DNA of 64,000 nt from Actinoplanes sp. L3-i22 (GCF_019704555.1 NZ_AP024745.1:1062501-1126500), one strand, 5' to 3'. Positions 8,201 through 16,214 are shown, numbered from the stretch's first letter. Translations and numbers: made by a program. Notes: generated by a model not told the origin, from the letters alone.

Positions 8201-8680
8201 GTGCTGGGTGGAGAGCTGGGTGCCGGTGACGGCGTGTCCCGACCGCGGGGTGCGGCCGCCGCGCTGGCCGATCGGGTGGCGACGCTGCGTGCGTCGGCCT
8301 CCGGTGCGGACGGCGCTGTGCTGGTCACCGTGGCGAGTTCCGGGAACGTGACGGATCTGGAGCTGGACGACCGGTCCCTGGGTCTGGGTGCGCCCGGGCT
8401 GGCGACCGAGATCCTGCGGACGATCCGGCGGGCCCAATCGGCGTTGGCCGGCGAGGTCGCCGACGCGGTCGAGGCGACCGTCGGTGCGGGCACCGAGACC
8501 GGCAAGGCGGTGCTGGACAGTTTCACGCAGCGTTTCCCGTCGTCGGCCGTGCCGGACGAGCCGGCCGCTCCGGTGATGCCGGCCCGGGCGCCGTTCCCGT
8601 CGTTCAACCCGGTGCCGTCGCTGCCGCATCAGGCGCCCGGCAACGGCTTCGAGAGCGGGCGGGACAGTCGTGCACGCTGA
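8201..8680 (+). CDS. YbaB/EbfC-like family protein
   Basis: About 159 residues. The core LADRVATLRASASGADGAVLVTVASSGNVTDLELDD followed by a helix rich in Ala (TEILRTIRRAQSALAGEV) matches the YbaB/EbfC fold as found in actinobacteria, where paralogs often lack a known DNA target. The Pro-rich C-terminal 35 residues look disordered. Start GTG 8201 is chosen because GGAGGG lies 8-9 nt upstream; the open frame reaches back to 8102 with no ribosome site. It overlaps the next gene by 11 nt. A second YbaB-like gene lies at 19375. Confidence 0.7.
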   Translation: MLGGELGAGDGVSRPRGAAAALADRVATLRASASGADGAVLVTVASSGNVTDLELDDRSLGLGAPGLATEILRTIRRAQSALAGEVADAVEATVGAGTETGKAVLDSFTQRFPSSAVPDEPAAPVMPARAPFPSFNPVPSLPHQAPGNGFESGRDSRAR

Positions 8681-9062
8681 GCCGAATCCCCGCCTGCCAC
8701 GTCGTGGGCCGGCCCCGCCGACCGATCAGATGAGCAACGCCGAGCTGGCCCGGATGATCGAGGCCGAGCATCCGTACCGGGGGCGGGCGCTCTTCGAGCT
8801 CTGCGACCGGGTGGCCGCCGACGACGACGCGGTGGCCAAGGTGGCGATGCTGAGCCGGCTCACCTCGCTGCGCCGGGCGCGGCTCTTCGACCGGGTGTCG
8901 CTGGCCTGGTCGGCGATCATCGCGTTGCTGGCGGCGGAGACGGAGAACGCCCGCGAGGAGGCCTATGCCGCCTTCGGGGCGCTGGATCCCGAGGAGCAGC
9001 GGGACATGCTGGACTATCTCGAGGTGACGGTGATCGAGGAGGCCCACCCGCGCATCGCGTGA
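8670..9062 (+). CDS. small conserved-looking protein of unknown function
   Basis: 130 residues, GTG start at 8670 inside the end of the YbaB-like gene, so translation is probably coupled. After a basic, Pro-rich N-terminus the protein is all-helical and acidic (MSNAELARMIEAEHPYRGRALFELCDRVAADDD, ending in EEQRDMLDYLEVTVIEE). An internal ATG before SNAELARM (near 8730) could be the true start if the overlap is ignored. No membrane segment, signal or catalytic motif is visible. I do not recognise the family; the coupling suggests a partner of the YbaB-like protein. Confidence 0.65.
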   Translation: MHAEPNPRLPRRGPAPPTDQMSNAELARMIEAEHPYRGRALFELCDRVAADDDAVAKVAMLSRLTSLRRARLFDRVSLAWSAIIALLAAETENAREEAYAAFGALDPEEQRDMLDYLEVTVIEEAHPRIA

Positions 9063-9082
9063 GCGGGCCCCCGTGTGCCGGA

Positions 9083-9367
9083 CTAGATCTCCACTTTCAC
9101 GTCTTTGCGGAACGCGACGCGATCGCGGACCGCCGAGGCGTCCGGTTTCGGGTCCGGGTAGTACCAGGCGGCGTCCGCCGCGGTCTCCCCGTCGGCGCGC
9201 AGCGAGTAGTAGGACGCCTTGCCCTTCCACGGGCAGACGGTGTGCGTGTCGGAGGGGATGAGCACGTCCGCACGCACCGAGGCAACGGGGAAGTAGTAAT
9301 TCCCCTCGAGTACCACCGTGTCGTCGCTCTCCGCGATCACTTCGTCGTTCCAGATGGCCTTCGGCAT
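9083..9367 (-). CDS. DUF427 domain-containing protein
   Basis: 94 residues spanning one DUF427 domain: KAIWNDEVIAESDDTVVLEGNYYFP, then TVCPWKGKASYYS and the C-terminal AAWYYPDPK. These small beta-rich proteins are common in actinobacteria and have no firmly assigned reaction. The full expected domain length is present with ATG start at 9367. It is monocistronic, convergent with the 8670 gene (20 nt apart) and divergent from the nuclease-like gene at 9498. Confidence 0.9.
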   Translation of the reverse strand: MPKAIWNDEVIAESDDTVVLEGNYYFPVASVRADVLIPSDTHTVCPWKGKASYYSLRADGETAADAAWYYPDPKPDASAVRDRVAFRKDVKVEI

Positions 9368-9497
9368 GTCCCGAACCTAGCGCGCCGTCGGTTTTGTGAC
9401 TGATATGCGCGTTTTATTCACCTCTCGCGGGTGAAACGCGGCCGGATTGCCGTCGTCCCGTAGACTTCCCCTGATTTGTCGATCAAGAAGGGCGCGG

Positions 9498-10547
9498 ATG
9501 ACCCGGCTTGACGAGCTGCGCGGCTCAGGCAAGGCGAAGCGGCACAACGCGCGTACGATCGCCGCCCTCACCGGCAATCCCGGCTGCAACCGGCGTGCCG
9601 TCCTCGACGCGGCCGGCGTCGACAAGCTGAAACTCGCCGAGACGGTCGGCTTCCCGGGCAGCTTCGGACAGTCCCGGTTCGCGCTGTCCCGCGGCAACGC
9701 GTTCGAGGCGATGCTCAAGGCCGACAACTGCGCGCTGCTGCGGTCGGTGCTCGACGTCCCGGAAGACTTCTTCGAGTATCAGGACCTCGGCGCGGACTCC
9801 GACGACACGCTCGGCGACCGGCACTCCCGGACCGCCGAGCTGCTCTCCTCGGCCACCGCCGCGCTGATCGACCACCCGCTGCTCACCCTCGAGGTGGCCG
9901 GGCAGACCGTCTACCTCGAGCCCGACCTGGTGGCCTACGCGTACCGGGGCCGCCTGCAGGTCGTCGAGATCAAGTCGTTCGCGGTCGTGGACGGGCAGGC
10001 CGACAGCGCCAAGGTGTCCGCGGCGGCGACGCAGGCCGCGACGTACGTGCTCGCCCTGCGCCAGCTGCTCGAACGGCTCGGCCTGGACCCGCTGCTGGTC
10101 GACCACGAGATCGTCCTGGTCTGCCCGGAGAACTTCGCGATGCGCCCGGTCGCGGTCCGCGTCGACGTCCGCAAGCAGCTCGCCACCCTGCGCCGGCAGC
10201 TGTCCCGGCTGGCCTCGGTCGGTGAGATCATCGACGCGCTGCCGGCCGGCCTGACCTTCGACCTGAACCGCCCGGCCGAGGAGCTGACCGTCGCGCTCGA
10301 GACGGTCGCCCCGCACTACGCGCCCGAATGTCTGTCCACCTGCGAGCTCTCGATGTTCTGCCGGCACGAGGCGGGCGGGACCACCGGCGCGCTCGGCCGG
10401 CCGGTCCGGGAGGCGCTCGGCGGTATCGAGAGCGTCGGCGAGGTGCTCGAACTCGCCGCCGGCACGCGCGCCCCGACCCCGGATCAGGAGGAGGCCGCGG
10501 CGTTGCTGCGGCAGGCGCTCCGCCTACGGTCCGAGGCGCTTTCTTGA
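9498..10547 (+). CDS. Cas4/AddB-like iron-sulfur PD-(D/E)xK nuclease candidate
   Basis: 349 residues. A PD-(D/E)xK core is visible: Glu141-Pro-Asp143 at the end of one strand and Glu157-Ile-Lys159 in the next (VVEIKSF), with Gln/Ala-rich helix QAATYVLALRQLL after it as in RecB nucleases. One Cys near the N-terminus (Cys30) and three near the C-terminus (Cys278-x3-Cys282-x5-Cys288) resemble the Fe-S staple of Cas4 and AddB. ATG start at 9498 with AAGAAGG upstream. It overlaps the next gene by 4 nt (TTGA). No cas genes are near, so a Cas4 role is unlikely; repair or defence is plausible. Confidence 0.7.
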   Translation: MTRLDELRGSGKAKRHNARTIAALTGNPGCNRRAVLDAAGVDKLKLAETVGFPGSFGQSRFALSRGNAFEAMLKADNCALLRSVLDVPEDFFEYQDLGADSDDTLGDRHSRTAELLSSATAALIDHPLLTLEVAGQTVYLEPDLVAYAYRGRLQVVEIKSFAVVDGQADSAKVSAAATQAATYVLALRQLLERLGLDPLLVDHEIVLVCPENFAMRPVAVRVDVRKQLATLRRQLSRLASVGEIIDALPAGLTFDLNRPAEELTVALETVAPHYAPECLSTCELSMFCRHEAGGTTGALGRPVREALGGIESVGEVLELAAGTRAPTPDQEEAAALLRQALRLRSEALS

Positions 10548-12022
10548 GTACGCTGACCGCCCTCGCCCGGGCGCAGGCCGTCGCCGCCGGTCGGGCCCAG
10601 CCGATCGCCACGGTTCGCCACCTGCACGTCCACGACCACCCGCTGGTGCTGGTCCCGCTCGCGATGGCCGGCGAGGCGAACGCGCCGCTGGCCGCGCTCG
10701 CCGGCACCGACCCGGCCAAGCCGGAACTCCTGGTCGTCACCCAGCCGCGGGACCGCGACGAGCGCTTCCGGTTCGCCGACCGCCTCGGCCAGATCCTGGT
10801 CCGGTACGTCGACTCGTTCGCCGACGTCACCGAGGACATCCCGATCGACCGGGGCAAGGACGTCCGCACCCGGTACGCCGACGCCCCGCAGCTCTGGGTC
10901 CCGAACCCGGCCGGCATCGACTTCCTGCGCCTGTTCGGCCGGTCCACCCGGTTCCGCACGATCGACGGCGAGTACCCGGTGCCGGTGACGGTGCCGCTGC
11001 TCGGACGCTGGCTCACGTTCTTCGCCACCAGCGCCGAAGTGCCCGGATCGGCGCTGCTGCTGAACGCGGTGCAGGCGCTCGGGCTGCACTGGGTGACCGG
11101 GCAGAGCAGCGCGGAGGACGCGCAGCTCGGCGTGCTGCTCGCCTGGATCGAGGAGGGCGCCGCCGCGGCCCGCGCGGTGGAGAACGGCCCGGTCGCCGGG
11201 CCGGCCACCGACCCGGACTTCGACAACCGGGTCCTGGCGCCGCTGATCGAGCGGTCCGCGCCGGAACTCCCGGCCGTCCTGCGCGACCTGATGCTGCCGA
11301 CCTGGGAGCGGATGTGGCGGGTCCTGACCCTGCTGCGGACGCTGCCGGTGGGGGAGCGGGTGGCGCAGCGGTGGGACGGGGACAAGGACGTGTACACGGC
11401 GTTCGCGCAGCACGTGGCCGAGGGCGGGGCGCCGCAGCCCCGCCGGGACGGCGCGGTCGCCGCGGCGGGCCGCCTCCAGCGCCTGGAGTCGGCGGCCTCG
11501 CGGTACGCGGTCCAGCGGGCGTTCGACGATCCGCTGGTCCTCGCCGAGTACCGGCTGGCCGGGGCGGCCTTCGCCGGGACGGTCACGCTGGCCGCCCCGG
11601 ACCGGGTCGACGACAGCGGGAAACGGCCGGTGCTTCGACCGCGGATCATGGTCCGCACCCCGGAGCCGGTCCGGATCGAGCTGGGCACGTCGCTGACCTC
11701 GCCGTCCCGTCCCGGGCAGAAGGCCCGGGTGATCTCGGTCGCCCCGGCGCCGGTGGCCGGGGAGTCGGACGTCCTGCTGGAACTGTCCGGCGGAATGGGG
11801 CGCAAGCTGATCGCCGAGCCCGGTTCGGTTCCGGCGGTGGGGGAGCGTTTGATCCTGACCACGCTGAGCGAGGAGTTCCGGCGCAGCGGGACCCTGCCGG
11901 ACCCGTCCGAGACGCCGTGGACCCACGGCGGCCCCCCGATCTACGACGATCCGGCCCCCACCCCGGAGCCACCGACCGCCGCGCCGGAGTCACCGGCCGT
12001 CGCCCCGCAGCCCACGAACTAA
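10544..12022 (+). CDS. unknown protein co-translated with the Fe-S nuclease
   Basis: 492 residues from a TTG at 10544 that overlaps the nuclease stop. No P-loop, helicase motif, membrane helix or signal was found. Segments seen: HLHVHDHPLVLVPLAMAGEANAPLAAL near the N-terminus, PELLVVTQPRDRDERFRFAD, and a C-terminal beta-rich part (PVRIELGTSLTSPSRPGQKARVISV and GERLILTTLSEEFRRSGTLPD) that could be an OB-like or SH3-like barrel, ending in a Pro-rich tail. I do not recognise the family. Tight coupling implies that the two proteins act together. Confidence 0.65.
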   Translation: MSTLTALARAQAVAAGRAQPIATVRHLHVHDHPLVLVPLAMAGEANAPLAALAGTDPAKPELLVVTQPRDRDERFRFADRLGQILVRYVDSFADVTEDIPIDRGKDVRTRYADAPQLWVPNPAGIDFLRLFGRSTRFRTIDGEYPVPVTVPLLGRWLTFFATSAEVPGSALLLNAVQALGLHWVTGQSSAEDAQLGVLLAWIEEGAAAARAVENGPVAGPATDPDFDNRVLAPLIERSAPELPAVLRDLMLPTWERMWRVLTLLRTLPVGERVAQRWDGDKDVYTAFAQHVAEGGAPQPRRDGAVAAAGRLQRLESAASRYAVQRAFDDPLVLAEYRLAGAAFAGTVTLAAPDRVDDSGKRPVLRPRIMVRTPEPVRIELGTSLTSPSRPGQKARVISVAPAPVAGESDVLLELSGGMGRKLIAEPGSVPAVGERLILTTLSEEFRRSGTLPDPSETPWTHGGPPIYDDPAPTPEPPTAAPESPAVAPQPTN

Positions 12023-12024
12023 AC

Positions 12025-12080
12025 CGCGCACCTCGCGCCCGCCCCCGCGCACCTCGCGCCCGCCCCCGCGCACCTCACGC
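12025..12080. repeat. 21 bp tandem repeat, 2.7 copies
   Basis: Units start at 12025, 12046 and 12067 and read CGCGCACCTCGCGCCCGCCC plus C. The array begins three bases after the stop of the 10544 gene and so lies in its 3' untranslated region. Confidence 0.85.
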
Positions 12081-12164
12081 GCCCCGCGCGCCCTGGCGCC
12101 TCACTCGTTCTGCCGACCCCGCGCACGTCGGTCCCGCACTCCGCCCCCGCGCGCCCCGCAGCTC

Positions 12165-12233
12165 GCCGCATCGCAGGCCAGGGCCCCGCCGCATCGCAGG
12201 CCAGGGCCCCGTCGTGTCGCAGGCAGGGGCCCG
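12165..12233. repeat. 23 bp tandem repeat, 3 copies
   Basis: Units start at 12165, 12188 and 12211 with core CGCATCGCAGGCCAGGGCCC. The third copy has diverged. The function is unknown. Confidence 0.8.
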
Positions 12234-12283
12234 CCCACCGGGGGTTCCCCCGCCCTCGAAATCACGCTATCGAAGCCGGCCTT

Positions 12284-12330
12284 GATCATGTAGACGGCCT
12301 GTGGACAACCCTCTGGTGTGGATAACCGGA
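12284..12330. repeat. dispersed element with DnaA-box-like cores (copy A)
   Basis: The pattern is GATCAT, six bases, GGCCTGTGGACAACC, three bases, CTGGTGTGGATAACC. On the minus strand it contains TTGTCCACA and TTATCCACA, both matching the DnaA box consensus. A second copy lies at 5944-5989 and a half-copy in reverse orientation at 19303-19330. Two boxes are too few for an origin. Confidence 0.7.
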
Positions 12331-12375
12331 TGGGTCGGCATTCACGGGTTTAGGGTCTTTGTAAGCGCGCCCACC

Positions 12376-12500
12376 CACGGACATCGCCCTTGCGGGTCTC
12401 GTGTTCTGGGCGCCCCGCGCCCTTGCGAGGCCCGGAAGGGTCCCCGCGGGAGCGACGATCCGTACCCCAGCGAACCTAGGAAATAATGAATTTGATCTTG
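12376..12500 (-). repeat. dispersed structured hairpin element (copy A)
   Basis: This element is the inverted counterpart of 30808-30940. A nested stem is visible: CCCTT (12388-12392) with AAGGG (12436-12440), GGGTCTCG with CGAGGCCC, and GGGCG with CGCCC closing a CCCCG loop. It is followed by TCCCCGCGGGAGCGACGATC. In the other copy the middle stem reads GGGCCTCG/CGAGGCCC, so a U-G pair becomes C-G and the fold is kept. It sits directly downstream of the phosphatase stop, reading away from it, which suggests a transcript-end structure or terminator. Confidence 0.8.
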
Positions 12501-12512
12501 ATTTGAACGGGA

Positions 12513-14321
12513 TTACCCGGTGAGGCGGACGAGCAGCAGGGCGATGTCGTCGCTGCGGCGCGGCGCCACCTCGAGAAGGCGCGTGCACAGCTCGTCACCG
12601 GGATAGGCGCAGCTCTCGCGGAGGCGCTCGGCCAGGCGGGCGACGCCGTCGTCCAGGAGCTGGTCGCGGTCCTCGACCAGGCCGTCGGTGTAGAGGACCA
12701 GCGTCGAGCCGGGCGGGACATAACGGACGGTCGTCGTGCGCGGATCCTGCGGCGGCAGGCCGAGCAGCGGCTCCGGGGGCACCCACCAGACCTGGACCCG
12801 GCCGTCCGGCAGGAGCAGCAGCGGCGGCGGGTGGCCGGCGTTTGCGAAGCTGATCGCGTAGCCCGACCAGGACTGCCGGACCCGGGCCAGCACCGCGGTC
12901 GCGGCGGCCGGCACCCGCAGGCCGTGCAGCGCCTGATCGAGCTGGGTGAGCAGGGCGCCGGGCTCGTCGGGCCGGCCGTAGGCGTCGCCGCGGACCAGGT
13001 TCCGCAGCTGGCCCATCATCGCCGCGGCCTCGATGTCGTGGCCGGAGACGTCGCCGACCGCGACCATCACGCTGCCGTCGGGCTGGGCGAACGCGTCATA
13101 CCAGTCGCCGCCGACGGCGGCGCCGTCCTGCGCCGGCAGGTAGCGGGCGTGCAGCTCGACCCCGGGCAACGTCGGCAACTCGGTGAGCAGGCTGCGCTGC
13201 AGCACCTCGGCGACGTGCCGCTGCTCCCGGTAGAGCCGGCTGTTCTCCACCGCGAGCCCGGCGCGCCGGCCGATCTCCGCCGCGATCCGCTCCTCGGCCT
13301 CGGTGAACGGCGGCCGGTCCGGCCCGTTGACCAGCAGCACCGCGCCCAGCACCTGGCGCCGCACCGGCGAGATGATCGGCGTGACCATCGTCGACCCGAG
13401 CCCGGCCGAGGCGGCGATCTCGGCGATCTCCGCGTCGCTGAGCTCACCGCGCAGGTCCGCCGGGCCGTGCTCGCGGCGCACCGGGCGGCCGTGCCGTCGG
13501 GCCGCCACCACGATCGCCTGCAGGTCGGTGCGGGAGCGGGCGGCCAGCTCGGCCAGCCGGGCCATCTCCGCAGCGTGCGCCGGATCCCGGTGCGCGGCCG
13601 TGACGTGCGGCGCGGCGCCGGGCTCGTCGGCGTACGCCACCACGCACCAGTCGGCGAGCCGGGCGGTGACGATCTTCCCGAGCCGCCGCATCGCCTCCTC
13701 CACGTCCATGGTCGCGGCCAGCGACTCGGTCAGGGCGGTGAGCAGCGCGAGCTGGTGATGGGCGGACTCGGCGGCGCGCCGGGCGTCCTCGGCGGCGGCC
13801 CGCTCGATCCGCAGGCAGACCTCCGACGAGCAGAGCGCGGCCAGCTCGGCGAGCAGGGTGATCTCACTGTTCGTCCAGGTGCGCGGCTCGTGGTCGACCG
13901 CGCACAGCGCGCCGACGACCAGGCCGTCCGGGTCGGTGATCGGGGCACCCGCGTACGCGATCGCGTTGAGCTGGTCGATCGACGGGTTCCCGCGCATCCG
14001 CGGATCGGTGCGCACGTCCGGCACGAGCAGCATCTCGCCGGCCACCACCACGTGCCGGCTGAACGAGTGGGTCAACGGCATGCTGCGGTCGGTGGCGAAC
14101 GGCTCCGGCATGCCGACCTGGCCGGCCAGGTGCTGATGCTCCGCGTCGACCAGGCACACCACGCCGAGCGGTGCGTCCACCAACTTGCGGACCAGCATCG
14201 CGACCCGGTCGAACGCCTCGTCCGGCCCCGGCTTGCCCAGCCGGCGCACCGAACGCAGGCGCACCGGATCGGCGAGCACACTCTGCTCGGTCTCACCGAT
14301 GACGTCCCACTGAAGCACCAT
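12513..14321 (-). CDS. GAF-domain SpoIIE-type PP2C phosphatase
   Basis: 602 residues. The N-terminal GAF domain (about 25-170, LVDAPLGVVCLVDAEHQHLAG) is followed by a second GAF-like region (about 190-370) and a C-terminal SpoIIE/PP2C serine phosphatase. The phosphatase has the metal-binding Asp motifs in AAVGGDWYDAF, VAVGDVSGHDIEAA and LYTDGLVEDR. Such proteins dephosphorylate anti-sigma antagonists of the STAS type in response to a signal bound by the GAF domains. The STAS protein at 1196-1510 is a possible but unproven substrate. ATG start at 14321 after GGGGGGCA. Confidence 0.9.
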   Translation of the reverse strand: MVLQWDVIGETEQSVLADPVRLRSVRRLGKPGPDEAFDRVAMLVRKLVDAPLGVVCLVDAEHQHLAGQVGMPEPFATDRSMPLTHSFSRHVVVAGEMLLVPDVRTDPRMRGNPSIDQLNAIAYAGAPITDPDGLVVGALCAVDHEPRTWTNSEITLLAELAALCSSEVCLRIERAAAEDARRAAESAHHQLALLTALTESLAATMDVEEAMRRLGKIVTARLADWCVVAYADEPGAAPHVTAAHRDPAHAAEMARLAELAARSRTDLQAIVVAARRHGRPVRREHGPADLRGELSDAEIAEIAASAGLGSTMVTPIISPVRRQVLGAVLLVNGPDRPPFTEAEERIAAEIGRRAGLAVENSRLYREQRHVAEVLQRSLLTELPTLPGVELHARYLPAQDGAAVGGDWYDAFAQPDGSVMVAVGDVSGHDIEAAAMMGQLRNLVRGDAYGRPDEPGALLTQLDQALHGLRVPAAATAVLARVRQSWSGYAISFANAGHPPPLLLLPDGRVQVWWVPPEPLLGLPPQDPRTTTVRYVPPGSTLVLYTDGLVEDRDQLLDDGVARLAERLRESCAYPGDELCTRLLEVAPRRSDDIALLLVRLTG

Positions 14322-14469
14322 TGCCCCCCGGCGGTCGCCTGCCAGGCTACCGGCGCCGGGGTCGCATCAGCCCGTGTGCTCCTGACCCGATCATCCGTTT
14401 CCGGTCGCCCGATCGGTCACCCCCGCCCCCTCATCCATGCCATCCCAGGTCGGGGCGGCGTGGGCCGGA

Positions 14470-15033
14470 TCACGATCCCGCTCGTCTTCCGCCTCCGGTG
14501 GTCCCACGGCCCGCGCCGACCGTCGCCGGCACGCCGAGGTGCCAGGGGAAGTCGCGGTCCTCGCCCGGCGCGTGCGGTTCACACTCACCGGGACCCAGCA
14601 GAATCCGGACACCCTCGGCGCGCAGTTCCTCGACGCTGCGCCGGAACGGAGCCCGCCCGGCCAGCGCACTGTTGACGAACGGCAGGACCACGACGGGAAT
14701 GCCGAGCCCGGGCGCTTCGGCGAGCAGCCCCAGCGCGTAGGTGTCGGCGATCCCCCGGGCGAACTTGTTGATGGTGTTGAAGGTCGCCGGCGCGACGACG
14801 ATCGCGTCGGCCCGCCGGCTACGCGGCTCGCTCGGCTTGCGGTACCAGCTCCGCACCGGCCGCCCGGTCTGCTCCGCCAGCGCGGGCACGTCGATGAACT
14901 CGACCGCCGACGGCGTGGCGACGACCTGAACCGCCCACCCGGCCGCCTGCGCGAGGCCGACCAGCCGTCCCACCCCGCCGGCCGGCCCAGCGGCGCACAC
15001 GATCACATAGAGGGTCCCGCTCTCATCACTCAC
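14470..15033 (-). CDS. flavoprotein of the HFCD/DFP family
   Basis: About 187 residues with the Rossmann-like pattern of homo-oligomeric flavin-containing Cys decarboxylases (PPC decarboxylase, EpiD, UbiX-like). TLYVIVCAAGPAGGVGRL is the first strand and loop, VVATPSAVEFID the second, and ADAIVVAPATFNTINKFARGIADTY the FMN-binding PAxxNTxxK segment. Substrate unknown. GTG start at 15033 (MSDESGTLYV) gives a normal N-terminus; the longer frame to 15108 adds 25 unrelated residues. It is a lone gene, with no coenzyme A biosynthesis gene beside it. Confidence 0.75.
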   Translation of the reverse strand: MSDESGTLYVIVCAAGPAGGVGRLVGLAQAAGWAVQVVATPSAVEFIDVPALAEQTGRPVRSWYRKPSEPRSRRADAIVVAPATFNTINKFARGIADTYALGLLAEAPGLGIPVVVLPFVNSALAGRAPFRRSVEELRAEGVRILLGPGECEPHAPGEDRDFPWHLGVPATVGAGRGTTGGGRRAGS

Positions 15034-15371
15034 CCCAAAATTCTCGAACACCCCGATTTTGTACGACGGTGAGCACCGCCCGTCGCACCCCGAAACGCCC
15101 GTAACCACAGCTCAGAACCGCTCCTCACCGCTCGCCCCTCGACGGCCCGCCGCCCAGGCGCCCGCTCCACGTGCTCGCTGTCCACGTGCTCGCTGCCCAC
15201 GCGCCGGCTGCCCGCGTGGCTGTTGTCCACGCGTCTGCTGCTCGCGTGCCTGCTGCTCGCGTGCCTGCTGCTCGCGTGTCGAGCCGCTCGCGTGCCGAGC
15301 CGCTCGCGTGCCGAGCCGCTCGCGTGCCGAGCCGCTCGCGTGCCGGCTGCTCAGGTATCTGCTGCTTCTCG
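15034..15371. other. 338 bp intergenic region ending in short tandem repeats
   Basis: The flavoprotein promoter should lie in the first 60 bp. From about 15160 to 15350 the sequence becomes a mosaic of GCTCGCGTG-containing units. No gene is supported; ORFs on both strands here are repeat translations. Confidence 0.65.
15230..15346. repeat. 15 bp and 16 bp tandem repeats
   Basis: About three copies of CTGCTGCTCGCGTGC (15 bp) are followed without a break by four copies of GTGCCGAGCCGCTCGC (16 bp). The array ends about 26 bp before the stop codon of the Prim-Pol gene, in its 3' untranslated region. Confidence 0.85.
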
Positions 15372-16214
15372 TCAGGCGGCGTGGTCGGTGGGCTGGGGGA
15401 ACGGCTGGCGGGCGCCCGCACGCAGGCCGGACCGGATCGTGCCACGGATCTCGGCCTGCCCGAGCCCGGCGGAGCGTGCCGCGGCCTCCAACTCGCGCCG
15501 GACCATGCCCGGGTCGAGCAGCCCGGCCCCGACGAACCGGCCCAGCGCGAACGCCGCCCGGTTCAGCGTGTCGTTGCGGCAGCCCACGACGGCCCGCGCG
15601 ACCCGGTCGGCCTCGGACTCCAGCGCCGCGGAAGCGTACCGACCGGGATGCGCGACCGGCCGCAACGGCGCCGGCGGCGGCCCCTCGATCATGGCGCGGA
15701 GTGCCGCCGATAGGGCCGGCAGCACCGAGCCCGGGCGGCGGATCCACGTATAGCCCGCGCCACCGGCGTGCCGGGACGGCGGGGCCAGCACATACCCACC
15801 CACGCCGCGCCAGTCCAGCCCCGGCAGCAGACGAACCCGGTTCCCGAAGCCGGTCGGGCGGAACCACAGATGACGGCCACCCCCGCCGGTGCGGACCTGC
15901 GGGCCCGGCGGGATCTCGTCGTCCAGCAGATGGACCAGCCCGTGCCAGCCCTCCGCGGAGTCGACGTCGGCCACATCCATGATCACGCCGGTGCGCAGGC
16001 CCACGTTCGCCTGCGGCCAGTGCGTCCACCAGAGCTCGATCCGGCGCGGGTCGGTGCTCGCCTCGTTCACCCCGTGCCGCAGGCGGGGATGCTTGCCGGG
16101 ACTGTCGCATCGTTCTCCTCGGGCGCAGGAACAGACACCACCCCGGTCAGGCGTGTGCACCGGCAGGACAGGGATGCCGTGCCGGGCATACGCCAGGGCG
16201 GTCGTCAGCGACAT
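15372..16214 (-). CDS. bifunctional DNA primase/polymerase (Prim-Pol) domain protein
   Basis: 280 residues with an N-terminal Prim-Pol domain (PF09250 type): ALAYARHGIPVLPVHTP, a Cys-rich segment CSCARGERCDSPGKHPR, WWTHWPQANVGLRTG, VDVDSAEGW-like acidic metal site, then VRTGGGGRHLWFR and YVLAPPSRH. The C-terminal 85 residues are helical, as in actinobacterial homologs. No helicase domain is fused, unlike plasmid or phage primases of this class. ATG start at 16214; no ribosome site is visible, so the transcript may be leaderless. Such genes often sit in integrated elements, but no integrase is near. Confidence 0.85.
   Translation of the reverse strand: MSLTTALAYARHGIPVLPVHTPDRGGVCSCARGERCDSPGKHPRLRHGVNEASTDPRRIELWWTHWPQANVGLRTGVIMDVADVDSAEGWHGLVHLLDDEIPPGPQVRTGGGGRHLWFRPTGFGNRVRLLPGLDWRGVGGYVLAPPSRHAGGAGYTWIRRPGSVLPALSAALRAMIEGPPPAPLRPVAHPGRYASAALESEADRVARAVVGCRNDTLNRAAFALGRFVGAGLLDPGMVRRELEAAARSAGLGQAEIRGTIRSGLRAGARQPFPQPTDHAA

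Larger units (their letters stand above)
12023..12512. other. 490 bp repeat-rich intergenic region
   Basis: The gap lies between the unknown gene and the convergent phosphatase gene. It holds, in order, a 21 bp tandem repeat, a 23 bp tandem repeat, a dispersed element with two DnaA-box-like sites, and a long dispersed hairpin element that abuts the phosphatase stop. The plus-strand ORF 12301-12486 lies wholly in repeat sequence and is not taken as a gene. Confidence 0.75.

Noticed and set aside
10544..12022. AddA/AddB partner helicase for the Fe-S nuclease
   Set aside because: No Walker A, Walker B or other helicase motif is present in the partner protein.
12284..12330. Replication origin suggested by DnaA-box matches
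   Set aside because: Only two boxes occur here, no dnaA or dnaN gene is near, and the same sequence recurs elsewhere in the window as a dispersed repeat.
12301..12486. 61-residue plus-strand ORF
   Set aside because: It lies entirely in two dispersed repeat elements. A similar peptide arises from the other copy near 30850, which shows that it is repeat-derived.
15160..15346. CRISPR array
   Set aside because: Units of 15-16 bp repeat head to tail with no spacers, and no cas genes are present; the Cas4-like gene at 9498 is not beside it.
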